Positions 1 through 5,381 of a stretch of DNA of 5,381 bases are shown here, piece after piece (the stretch's first letter is position 1; each line of letters begins with the position of its first letter). A model generated the notes under the pieces. That model ran no database searches. It saw nothing but the letters and a program-made list of their open reading frames with translations, and was not told where the DNA came from. Source of the stretch: Paracoccaceae bacterium (GTDB lineage: Bacteria; Pseudomonadota; Alphaproteobacteria; Rhodobacterales; Rhodobacteraceae); the NCBI GenBank assembly GCA_007123625.1, contig SKKS01000379.1, positions 1 through 5,381 of the forward strand, read 5' to 3'. The translations under genes were made by a program, and so were the position numbers.

Positions 1-494
1 CCGGGGCGCGGATCGCGCGGATGACAGCCGCGACCGGCGCGGCGATCGCAGCGGCGGCGGCGCGGGTGGCGGGGCCGCTGCGGTTGGCGGGGCATTCGGC
101 GGGCGGGCATCTGGTGACGCGGATGCTGTGTGCCGACAGTCCGTTGCCGGGACCCCTGCGCGACCGGCTGGAGCAGGTGGTGTCGATCAGCGGGGTGCAC
201 GACCTGCGCCCGCTGCTGAACACGACGATGAACGCCACTCTGGCGCTGGATCTGGCCGAGGCCCGCGCCGAAAGCCCTGCGCTGGCCGAACCCTTTGGTC
301 GCCCGGAGCTGGTGCTTTGGGTGGGCGGGGCGGAGCGGCCCGAGTTCATCCGCCAGTCCCGGCTGATGGCGCTGATGTGGGACGGGTTCGACGGACGGGT
401 TCGGGTACGGATCGATGCCGATCAGAACCATTTCACCGTGATCGAGGCGCTGGCCGAGGCGCATTCGGACCTGACGCGCGCGCTGGCGGACTGA
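1..494 (+). CDS. alpha/beta hydrolase, C-terminal part (5' end outside the window)
   Basis: The reading frame is open from the window edge (first full codon at base 3) to TGA at 492-494, giving about 163 visible residues. Members of this fold are usually 250-290 residues, so roughly the N-terminal third, including any HGG oxyanion motif, lies outside. The nucleophile elbow G-H-S-A-G-G-H-L is at visible residues 30-37, with the probable catalytic Ser at residue 32. A His in the segment NHFTVIEAL (residue 143) fits the catalytic His near the C-terminus. The stretch GGAERPEF (residues 108-115) sits where the acidic member is expected, but the residue there appears to be Glu. The arrangement resembles the esterase / kynurenine-formamidase-like branch of the alpha/beta hydrolases, a cytoplasmic enzyme type acting on ester or amide bonds. 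The substrate cannot be told from this fragment. The ATG at base 21 lies inside the domain and is unlikely to be the true start. The gene runs the same way as the cco operon but is separated from it by 347 bases and a terminator. Confidence 0.85.
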   Translation, partial: GARIARMTAATGAAIAAAAARVAGPLRLAGHSAGGHLVTRMLCADSPLPGPLRDRLEQVVSISGVHDLRPLLNTTMNATLALDLAEARAESPALAEPFGRPELVLWVGGAERPEFIRQSRLMALMWDGFDGRVRVRIDADQNHFTVIEALAEAHSDLTRALAD

Positions 495-503
495 AGTTTC
501 CGG

Positions 504-540
504 GCCGGGTGCGGCGCCGGGCCGTGTCGCACGCCCCGGC
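504..540 (+). other. GC-rich hairpin just after the hydrolase stop codon
   Basis: GCCGGG at 504-509 is complementary to CCCGGC at 535-540. The next four bases, TGCG (510-513), pair with CGCA (528-531), leaving a 3-base bulge at 532-534. The hairpin begins 10 bases after the hydrolase stop codon, but no run of T follows, so it is not a classical intrinsic terminator. It may protect the 3' end of the hydrolase mRNA or act as a pause site. In DNA this GC-rich such hairpins also arise by chance. Confidence 0.35.
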
Positions 541-566
541 GCATGGTGTCGATTGCTTCGGGGACA

Positions 567-580
567 TTGATGCAGGTCAA
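567..580. promoter_or_regulatory. upstream FNR/Anr-type box (TTGAT-N4-GTCAA)
   Basis: The sequence TTGATGCAGGTCAA matches the Fnr/FixK-family dyad TTGAY-N4-RTCAA in both half-sites. This protein family (FnrL, FnrP, Anr, FixK) activates low-oxygen genes. The centre is at 573.5, which is 195 bases upstream of the centre of the second box at 762-775. No recognised gene starts within 250 bases downstream. A class II arrangement (activator centred at -41.5) would put transcription start near base 615, and a weak -10-like CAGGGT lies at 603-608. The downstream terminator at 648-693 would then end a very short transcript. The site could instead be an auxiliary site for the ccoG promoter, or a chance match. 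Confidence 0.6.
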
Positions 581-614
581 GGCGCTGCCTGGCGCGCCGG
601 AGCAGGGTGGCGCC

Positions 615-693
615 ATGCCTCGACGTCGAAACCCGGCACTGGGGCGGCACCGGTTCCTCTTCCTGTTCGCGCGTTGAGGGGAACCGGTGTTTT
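615..693 (+). ncRNA. candidate short Fnr-regulated transcript (small RNA or leader with a 20-codon ORF)
   Basis: This unit is inferred from two signals flanking an otherwise geneless stretch: a consensus FNR box centred about 41 bases upstream, and a strong hairpin plus U-tract terminator at its end. The start at 615 is a projection from class II activator geometry, not an observed promoter. The predicted transcript is about 80 bases and ends in a stem with a pyrimidine-rich left arm (CCTCTTCC at 656-663). It also contains ATG (615) to TGA (675-677), a 20-residue Arg-rich peptide starting MPRRRNPALG and ending FLFLFAR, with a purine-rich AGGGTGG at 604-610. Two CGA codons and the short length argue against strong coding selection. 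Alternatively, the whole stretch is simply a long 3' UTR and terminator for the hydrolase gene. Confidence 0.25.
648..693 (+). terminator. rho-independent terminator upstream of the cco operon
   Basis: CACCGGTTCC (648-657) and GGAACCGGTG (680-689) form a perfect 10-bp stem. It can extend inward through T658-G679, C659-G678, T660-A677 and T661-G676, leaving a loop of about 14 bases. Four T follow at 690-693. The signal works on the + strand; there is no A-run on the left side, so it is not obviously bidirectional. It separates the hydrolase transcript, or a short transcript from the FNR box at 567-580, from the ccoG promoter, implying that the cco genes are transcribed from their own promoter further down. 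Confidence 0.8.
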
Positions 694-704
694 CTGACGT
701 CAAT

Positions 705-720
705 GCGCAGGGGCCTGCGC
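705..720. repeat. short palindrome (6-bp arms) between terminator and FNR box
   Basis: GCGCAG (705-710) and CTGCGC (715-720) are perfect inverted arms around a 4-base GGGC spacer. No T-run follows. The element lies between the terminator and the ccoG-proximal FNR box, centred about 56 bases upstream of that box. It could be a protein-binding dyad or a small cruciform, but the arms are short and made of common GC-rich words. Confidence 0.3.
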
Positions 721-761
721 GCTTCGGTCACAGGGAAACATGCATTGCCGATGTCCATTTT

Positions 762-775
762 TTGACTCAGATCAA
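762..775. promoter_or_regulatory. FNR/Anr-type box of the ccoGHIS promoter (TTGAC-N4-ATCAA)
   Basis: The sequence TTGACTCAGATCAA is an exact match to the TTGAY-N4-RTCAA consensus bound by Fnr-family activators (FnrL/FnrP in Rhodobacterales). It ends 66 bases before the ccoG GTG. If it acts from -41.5, transcription would start near base 810 and leave a leader of about 30 bases, which fits the ribosome binding site at 829-832. No good -10 hexamer is visible at the matching place, which is common in activator-dependent promoters of GC-rich alphaproteobacteria. Low-oxygen induction of cbb3 oxidase biogenesis genes through such a site is established in this group; its use here is inference. Confidence 0.85.
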
Positions 776-841
776 TGTTGCGGGCATCCTGTCGTGGGAC
801 CCCTCTGACCATCGCAATGCAAACCCCCGGAGTGCGCAGCC

Positions 842-2269
842 GTGAGTTCCGAAGACACCCAACAACCGCTTTATGCCGCCCGCGAGCCGATCTTCCCCCG
901 GCGCGTCAAGGGCGCGTTCCGCACCATGAAATGGTGGCTGCTGGCGGTCATGCTGGGTATCTACTACCTGATTCCGTGGATCCGCTGGGACAGGGGCCCG
1001 AACATGCCCGACCAAGCGGTGCTGCTGGATCTGGGCAACCGGCGCTTCTTTTTCTTCATGGTCGAGATCTGGCCGCATGAATTCTATTTCGTGGCCGGTC
1101 TGCTGATCATGGCGGGGATCGGGTTGTTCCTGTTCACCTCGGCGCTGGGGAGGGTCTGGTGCGGTTATGCCTGTCCGCAGACGGTGTGGACTGACCTGTT
1201 CATCCTGGTCGAACGTTGGATCGAGGGCGACCGAAATGCGCGTCTGCGCCTGCATCGCCAGCCCTGGAACGGCGAGAAAATCCGCAAGTACGGGCTGAAA
1301 TGGAGCACATGGTTCCTGATCGGCATGGCCACGGGTGGCGCCTGGGTATTCTACTTCGCCGATGCGCCCACACTGGCGGTGGATCTGGTCACCGGGCAGG
1401 CGCATCCGGTCGCTTATATAACCATCCTGATCCTGACCATGACTACATTCCTGTTCGGTGGCTTCTTCCGCGAGCAGGTCTGCATCTATGCCTGCCCGTG
1501 GCCGCGCATCCAGGCGGCGATGATGGATGAGGAAACCATTACCATCGCTTACCGCGACTGGCGCGGTGAGCCGCGCGGCAAGCTGAAGAAGGGGCAGGCC
1601 GACCCGGCGCATGGCGATTGCATCGATTGCATGGCCTGTGTCAACGTCTGTCCCATGGGAATCGACATCCGGGACGGGCAGCAGATGGCCTGCATCACCT
1701 GCGGGCTGTGCATCGATGCCTGCGACGAGATCATGGACCGGGTGGGCAAGCCGCGCGGGCTGATCGGGTATCTTGCACTGTCGGACGAGTTGAGCGAGCG
1801 CGAGGGCAAGCCGCCGAAATCGGTCTGGAGCCACGTTTTCCGCCCGCGCACCATCCTGTATACTGTGCTGTGGGCAGGGATCGGCATTGCCCTGATCGTG
1901 GCGCTGTTCCTGCGCACGGACATCGACATGAGCGTGTCGCCGGTGCGCAATCCGACCCATGTGGTGCTGTCAGACGGCGCGGTGCGCAACGCCTATGAGG
2001 TCCGTCTGCGCAACATGCACGGCGAGGCGCGCGCCTTCACCCTGTCGCATACCGGCCCGGCGGGGCTGAGCCTGTCGCTCGAAGGGCAGCCGGGGCTGTC
2101 GGTCACGGTCGCTCCGGACGAGCAGCTGACGCAGCGGGTGTATCTGACCGGCGCACCGGACAGCACCGCCGCGCAGGGGCACCAGACGCCGGTGCGACTC
2201 TGGGCCTCGATCGACGGCGAAAGCCAGCGTATCTATTCCGACACCATCTTCAACGGGAGAAACCAATGA
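842..2269 (+). CDS. ccoG: cbb3 oxidase maturation protein CcoG (FixG/RdxA), membrane [4Fe-4S] protein
   Basis: A 475-residue inner-membrane iron-sulfur protein of the CcoG/FixG/RdxA family, near the usual 460-520 residues. Work on relatives indicates that it reduces Cu(II) to Cu(I) for the copper supply of cbb3 oxidase. Predicted membrane spans lie near residues 31-47, 81-103, 155-175, 188-208 and 337-357. Two CxxxCP motifs follow spans (C107/C111 and C214/C218), the first within WCGYACPQTVW and the second within CIYACPWPRIQ. The ferredoxin-like domain has two classical clusters: C260, C263, C266, C270 and C284, C287, C290, C294. Residues from about 360 to the end form the Ig-like FixG C-terminal domain, probably periplasmic. 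The GTG start is preceded by GGAG (829-832) at 9-base spacing and keeps the conserved N-terminus LYAAREPIFPRRVKG; the ATG at 926 would remove it. The stop codon overlaps the ccoH start in ATGA, suggesting translational coupling. Confidence 0.97.
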   Translation: MSSEDTQQPLYAAREPIFPRRVKGAFRTMKWWLLAVMLGIYYLIPWIRWDRGPNMPDQAVLLDLGNRRFFFFMVEIWPHEFYFVAGLLIMAGIGLFLFTSALGRVWCGYACPQTVWTDLFILVERWIEGDRNARLRLHRQPWNGEKIRKYGLKWSTWFLIGMATGGAWVFYFADAPTLAVDLVTGQAHPVAYITILILTMTTFLFGGFFREQVCIYACPWPRIQAAMMDEETITIAYRDWRGEPRGKLKKGQADPAHGDCIDCMACVNVCPMGIDIRDGQQMACITCGLCIDACDEIMDRVGKPRGLIGYLALSDELSEREGKPPKSVWSHVFRPRTILYTVLWAGIGIALIVALFLRTDIDMSVSPVRNPTHVVLSDGAVRNAYEVRLRNMHGEARAFTLSHTGPAGLSLSLEGQPGLSVTVAPDEQLTQRVYLTGAPDSTAAQGHQTPVRLWASIDGESQRIYSDTIFNGRNQ

Positions 2270-2742
2270 CCGGGCGCATCGAAAAACGGGGCAAGCCGCT
2301 GACGGGGCGCAAGGTGCTGCTGATCGCGGTGGGTGCGTTCGCGATCATCCTGACGGCCAACCTGACCCTGGCCGTGCGCGCGGTACAGACCTTTCCGGGG
2401 CTTGAGGTGCAGAATTCCTTTGTGGCCAGCCAGAACTTCAACGAGGAACTGGCCGCGCAACTGGCGCTGGGCTGGGACGTGCGCGCAAGGGTCGAGGACG
2501 GGTTGCTGACCATCGCCTTTACCGATGCGGCGGGCGATCCGGTCGAGGTGGCCGCGATTCAGGCCGTCGTCGGTCGCGCGACCCATGTGCAGGACGATTT
2601 CGTGCCGGACTTCAGCTATTACCGCGGCAGCTTCACCGCGCCGGTGGACATACGCCCCGGCAACTGGAACATCCGGCTGGTGGCGCATGCGCCCGACGGG
2701 ACCGAGTTCCGCCAACGTGTGATCCTGCGTGTGACCGGCTGA
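2266..2742 (+). CDS. ccoH: cbb3 oxidase assembly protein CcoH (FixH)
   Basis: A 158-residue FixH/CcoH-family protein of usual family length. A short basic cytoplasmic N-terminus (residues 1-16) is followed by one membrane span at about 17-38, then a periplasmic domain. The signature just after the span, TFPGLEVQNSFVASQNFN (residues 42-59), is typical of the family. Later conserved-looking parts are FSYYRGSF (116-123) and GNWNIRLVA (132-140). In related bacteria CcoH is needed for assembly and stability of cbb3 oxidase, apparently by contacting the oxidase or its subassemblies; no catalytic residues are known or visible. Translation starts at ATG 2266, overlapping the ccoG stop by 4 bases, with GGGAG (2255-2259) 6 bases upstream. 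ccoI starts 10 bases after the stop codon, so the three genes are surely co-transcribed. Confidence 0.95.
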   Translation: MTGRIEKRGKPLTGRKVLLIAVGAFAIILTANLTLAVRAVQTFPGLEVQNSFVASQNFNEELAAQLALGWDVRARVEDGLLTIAFTDAAGDPVEVAAIQAVVGRATHVQDDFVPDFSYYRGSFTAPVDIRPGNWNIRLVAHAPDGTEFRQRVILRVTG

Positions 2743-2752
2743 GGGGGCATCG

Positions 2753-4939
2753 GTGAACGCACGCATCCAGTCGGCGATTGCGGCCTGTCCCGCCTGTTCC
2801 GTGGCGCCGTCCGCCGCGGAACTGGCAGCGCGCGCGTCCGCTGCGGATGCGCGGCTGCTGGTCTCGGTGCCCGGCGTGCATTGCGCGGGGTGCATTTCGA
2901 CGATCGAGCGCGATGTCGAACGCATGGAGGGGGTGCGCTCGGCGCGGCTGAACCTGACGCTGAAGCGGCTGAGCGTGGACGCGGGCGCGGGCGTGTCGGC
3001 GGCGGCGGTGATCGAGCGGCTGGACCGGCTGGGCTACGAGGCGCACGAGCTGGACCCGGGCACCCTGTCCATGACCGAAACCGACCGCCAGGGGCGCGAG
3101 TTGCTGATGCGCCTGGGCGTGGCGGGTTTCGCCATGATGAATGTCATGCTGTTGTCGGTATCGGTCTGGGCCGGGGCCGAAGGCGTGACGCGTGACATGT
3201 TCCATCTGATTTCGGCGCTGATCGCCATTCCCACGGTGGCATTTTCGGGCCAGCCCTTCTTTCGCTCGGCGATCCGGTCGCTCAGGGCCGGGCGGATGGG
3301 GATGGATGTGCCGATCTCGTTGGCGCTGATACTGACGCTCCTGATCTCGCTTTATGAAACCTTCCAGTCGGGTGCGCATGCGTATTTCGAAGCTGCGGTG
3401 ATGCTGACCTTCTTCCTGCTGGCGGGGCGGTATCTGGATTTCCGCGCCCGTGCCATTGCGCGGTCGGCAGCGCAGCAACTGGCCGCGCTTGAGGTGCCGC
3501 GCGCGACACGGTTGGAGAACGGCGCCGAGGTTACCGTGTCGGTGGCCGATCTGCGCCCCGGCGATATGGTGCTTGTGCGCCCGGGTGGGCGCGTGCCGGT
3601 CGATGGCGCGGTGGTCGCGGGCCGGTCCGAGGTCGACCGCGCGTTGCTGACCGGAGAAACCCTGCCGGTGGTCACCGCCGAAGGCGCGCAGGTCAGCGCG
3701 GGCGAGGTCAACCTGACCGGGCCGCTGACCGTGCGCGTGACCGCCGCCGGGCGTGACAGCTCGCTGCACCGCATGGCCGATCTGGTGGCTGCTGCCGAAT
3801 CGGCGCGCACCCGCTACACCACGCTGGCCGACCGCGCCGCGCGCGCCTACGCGCCGACAATCCCGCTGCTGTCGCTGGGGGCGTTCGTGGCGTGGATGTG
3901 GATCTCGGGCGGCGATCTGCGGCTTTCGGTCAACATCGCCATCGCCACGCTGATCATCACCTGCCCATGCGCGTTGGGCCTTGCTGTGCCTGCGGTGGTG
4001 ACCGCGGCCAGCGGCAAGCTGTTTCGCAAGGGGTTGCTGATCAAGGACGGCACCGCGCTGGAACGGCTGGCCGAAGTCGATACGGTGGTGTTCGACAAGA
4101 CCGGCACGCTGACCATGGGCACGCCGGTCGCGGACAATCTGGACGACCACCCCGAGGCCGCGTTGCGCGTGGCGCTGGCGCTGGCCGATGGGTCCAGTCA
4201 CCCGCTGGCACGCGCGCTGGCGAAAGCGCTCCATGACCGGGGTGTACGCCCCGCCGAGGTGGCGGACCTGCGCGAGGCGCCGGGCTACGGGGTGCAGGGC
4301 GTCTGGCAAGGCGCGCCCGTGAAGCTGGGCCGTGCGGGCTGGGTGGGCGCGACCCACGCCGCCACCACCGGCGCCTATCTGTGCATCGGCGAGGTGAAGC
4401 ACAGCTTCACCTTCACCGACGCGCTGCGCCCCGGTGCCGAAACGGTGGTGCAGGCGCTGAAGGCGCAGGGCAAGGATGTCTGGCTGATCTCGGGCGATGT
4501 CGCCCCCGCGGTCGAGGGCATGGCCCGGCGGTTGGGCATCACGCAGTGGCAGGCAGGCGCGCTGCCGCAGGACAAGGCCGCCAGGATCACCGCGCTGCAC
4601 GATGCCGGGCACAAGGTACTGATGGTCGGCGACGGGCTCAACGACACGGTGGCGCTGTCGGCGGCGCATGTGTCGATCTCGCCCGCGACGGCGCTGGATG
4701 CGGCGCGCGCGGCCTCGGACATGGTGCTGCTGGGGCGCGATATCGCGCCCATTGCCGACGCGGTGCGCATGGCAAAGGTATCCACCCGCCGGATCCGCGA
4801 GAATTTCTGGCAGTCAGGTATCTATAACGCGGTGTTTGTGCCTGTGGCGCTTCTGGGGTTGTGCACGCCGCTGTGGGCGGCGGCCGTGATGTCGCTGTCG
4901 TCGATCACCGTGTCGCTGAATGCCCTGCGGCTGAAATGA
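2753..4939 (+). CDS. ccoI: P1B-type Cu(I)-exporting ATPase CcoI (FixI) for cbb3 oxidase
   Basis: A 728-residue heavy-metal P-type ATPase that exports Cu(I) from the cytoplasm for the haem-copper centre of cbb3 oxidase. After a CPAC pair (C12, C15), a heavy-metal-associated domain spans about residues 34-100 with metal-binding CAGC (C44, C47). Eight spans lie near 120-141, 150-170, 185-202, 208-226, 368-385, 393-418, 687-704 and 707-725. Diagnostic residues: TGET (300-303) in the actuator domain, CPC (404-406) in span 6, the phosphorylated Asp in DKTGT (D448), the nucleotide-binding His-Pro (H483, P484) with GYG (511-513), and GDGLND (626-631). YN (691-692) and MxxSS (M713, S716, S717) in the last two spans agree with Cu(I) specificity. 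The operon identifies it as CcoI rather than a detoxifying CopA. The GTG start has GAGGGGG (2741-2747) 5 bases upstream. It is complete, with no frameshift seen. Confidence 0.96.
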   Translation: MNARIQSAIAACPACSVAPSAAELAARASAADARLLVSVPGVHCAGCISTIERDVERMEGVRSARLNLTLKRLSVDAGAGVSAAAVIERLDRLGYEAHELDPGTLSMTETDRQGRELLMRLGVAGFAMMNVMLLSVSVWAGAEGVTRDMFHLISALIAIPTVAFSGQPFFRSAIRSLRAGRMGMDVPISLALILTLLISLYETFQSGAHAYFEAAVMLTFFLLAGRYLDFRARAIARSAAQQLAALEVPRATRLENGAEVTVSVADLRPGDMVLVRPGGRVPVDGAVVAGRSEVDRALLTGETLPVVTAEGAQVSAGEVNLTGPLTVRVTAAGRDSSLHRMADLVAAAESARTRYTTLADRAARAYAPTIPLLSLGAFVAWMWISGGDLRLSVNIAIATLIITCPCALGLAVPAVVTAASGKLFRKGLLIKDGTALERLAEVDTVVFDKTGTLTMGTPVADNLDDHPEAALRVALALADGSSHPLARALAKALHDRGVRPAEVADLREAPGYGVQGVWQGAPVKLGRAGWVGATHAATTGAYLCIGEVKHSFTFTDALRPGAETVVQALKAQGKDVWLISGDVAPAVEGMARRLGITQWQAGALPQDKAARITALHDAGHKVLMVGDGLNDTVALSAAHVSISPATALDAARAASDMVLLGRDIAPIADAVRMAKVSTRRIRENFWQSGIYNAVFVPVALLGLCTPLWAAAVMSLSSITVSLNALRLK

Positions 4940-4991
4940 ACAAGGCGCGTTTTCGCGACCCGCAAGGGCGCGCGGCGCCGGAAGGAGTGCG

Positions 4992-5192
4992 ATGGACGTC
5001 CTGGTGATCCTGATCCCCGCATCGCTTGCGTTGGGCCTTCTGGGGCTGGGGGCATTCTACTGGACACTGAAGCGCGGCATGTATGACGACCCCGAGGGCG
5101 ACAGTCGCCGCATCCTGAACGCGGAGTTCGACGACGCCCCGAAGCCGGTAGAAGCCCCGAAGACCGCCCCGCCGCAAGATCGTGCCGACTGA
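4992..5192 (+). CDS. ccoS: cbb3 oxidase maturation protein CcoS
   Basis: A 66-residue small membrane protein of the CcoS family. One membrane span fills residues 3-24. Directly after it is the family signature with W24, L26, K27, G29, D32, D33, G36 and RIL (40-42). The tail (43-66) is rich in Pro, Ala and acidic residues and is probably variable and disordered. In Rhodobacter capsulatus, CcoS is required for an active cbb3 oxidase with its cofactors in place in CcoN; the mechanism is not settled. The start has a strong GAAGGAG at 4981-4987, 4 bases before the ATG. The 52-base gap after ccoI is the longest in the operon but has no terminator, so ccoS should be the last gene of the same transcript. 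A strong terminator begins 10 bases after its stop codon. Confidence 0.93.
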   Translation: MDVLVILIPASLALGLLGLGAFYWTLKRGMYDDPEGDSRRILNAEFDDAPKPVEAPKTAPPQDRAD

Positions 5193-5202
5193 GACCAGGG
5201 AG

Positions 5203-5243
5203 CCGGGGCGGGTGCGGTCTGCACTGCGCGGCCCGGTTTTTTT
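5203..5243 (+). terminator. rho-independent terminator ending ccoGHIS
   Basis: CCGGG (5203-5207) pairs with CCCGG (5232-5236). Inside it, GCG (5208-5210) can pair with CGC (5227-5229), and GTGC (5212-5215) pairs with GCAC (5221-5224) around a 5-base loop GGTCT. Seven T follow at once (5237-5243). Its place directly after ccoS makes it the end of the operon. No A-run on the left side suggests activity on the minus strand as well. Confidence 0.9.
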
Positions 5244-5345
5244 ACATTGAAGGCATCGCCCTGGCTTCCCCGCACCAGAGCCCCGCAAGGCGCCCCCACC
5301 GGCGTGCCACAGGTCTGACCGGTTCTCCCGCCCCCTTGGCCCCGC

Positions 5346-5360
5346 CGCAGGTTCCCTGCG
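5346..5360. repeat. small palindrome in the geneless right end
   Basis: CGCAGG (5346-5351) and CCTGCG (5355-5360) form a 6-bp stem around TTC. No T-run follows on + and no A-run precedes it. The surrounding stretch 5244-5381 shows no start codon with a ribosome binding site and no recognisable protein on either strand, so the role of the palindrome is unknown and it may be chance. Confidence 0.25.
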
Positions 5361-5381
5361 ACAGGTCAGGGATTGGGCCCG

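Noticed and set aside
591..598. 8-base palindrome GGCGCGCC
   Set aside because: Such words are frequent in GC-rich DNA, and nothing around it suggests an operator.
128..697. Plus-strand 189-codon frame overlapping the hydrolase and the intergenic region
   Set aside because: It is out of frame with the hydrolase that carries the GHSAGGH motif, its translation is Arg/Gly/Ala-rich, and it crosses the FNR box and terminator.
767..1960. Minus-strand open frame of 397 codons opposite ccoG
   Set aside because: It is a shadow of the conserved CcoG frame, with low-complexity composition and no motif. It also runs across the ccoG promoter region and leader.
926..2269. ATG at 926 as the ccoG start
   Set aside because: It would delete the conserved N-terminal segment LYAAREPIFPRRVKG. 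The GTG at 842 has a GGAG at suitable spacing.
2633..4669. Very long minus-strand open frame (678 codons) opposite ccoH/ccoI
   Set aside because: It lies antisense to the clearly conserved CcoI, and its translation is rich in Arg, His, Gln and Gly with no domain. Long antisense frames are expected opposite GC-biased genes.
4936..5007. 23-codon ORF whose ATG overlaps the ccoI stop codon (ATGA) and which runs over the ccoS start
   Set aside because: No good ribosome binding site of its own is visible, and the peptide is short and unremarkable. It reads through the ccoS ribosome binding site, and ccoS has its own strong GAAGGAG. A chance ATGA is likely because the ccoI stop is TGA preceded by AA.
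5309..5367. Direct repeat ACAGGTC at 5309-5315 and 5361-5367
   Set aside because: Only seven bases with two copies, with no flanking similarity or insertion-sequence features. Best taken as chance.

Overview
The window is GC-rich, with strong G/C preference at third codon positions. It carries a complete four-gene cluster, ccoG-ccoH-ccoI-ccoS, for maturation of cbb3-type cytochrome c oxidase. Protein style, gene order and consensus Fnr/Anr-type boxes point to an alphaproteobacterium, most likely Rhodobacterales (Rhodobacter/Paracoccus/Roseobacter group). That placement is inference from family resemblance, not a search.

Layout: (1) Bases 1-494 hold the C-terminal part of an alpha/beta hydrolase on the + strand, cut by the window edge. 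(2) Bases 495-841 contain no clear protein gene but are dense in signals: a GC-rich hairpin (504-540), a consensus FNR box (567-580), a strong hairpin plus U-tract terminator (648-693), a short palindrome (705-720) and a second consensus FNR box (762-775) just ahead of ccoG. (3) Bases 842-5192 hold ccoG, ccoH, ccoI and ccoS, all on + and closely packed: a 4-base ATGA overlap, a 10-base gap and a 52-base gap. (4) A rho-independent terminator (5203-5243) closes the operon. The last 138 bases hold no gene I can support.

How the genes work together: CcoI is a P1B-type copper-exporting ATPase that moves Cu(I) out of the cytoplasm towards the CuB site of the oxidase. CcoG is a membrane [4Fe-4S] protein that in related bacteria reduces Cu(II) to Cu(I). 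CcoH is a single-span assembly and stability factor. CcoS is a small single-span protein needed for insertion of cofactors into CcoN. The FNR box directly upstream fits induction at low oxygen, when the high-affinity cbb3 oxidase is made. The structural genes ccoNOQP are not in the window; a hydrolase lies immediately upstream instead.

The least explained item is the 495-760 interval. Its own FNR box is followed about 70-110 bases later by a strong intrinsic terminator, which looks like a short Fnr-regulated transcription unit (a small RNA or a 20-codon ORF) between the hydrolase and the cco operon. I found no mobile element, CRISPR array, tRNA or rRNA. Apart from this candidate short unit, I see no sign of an undescribed system.
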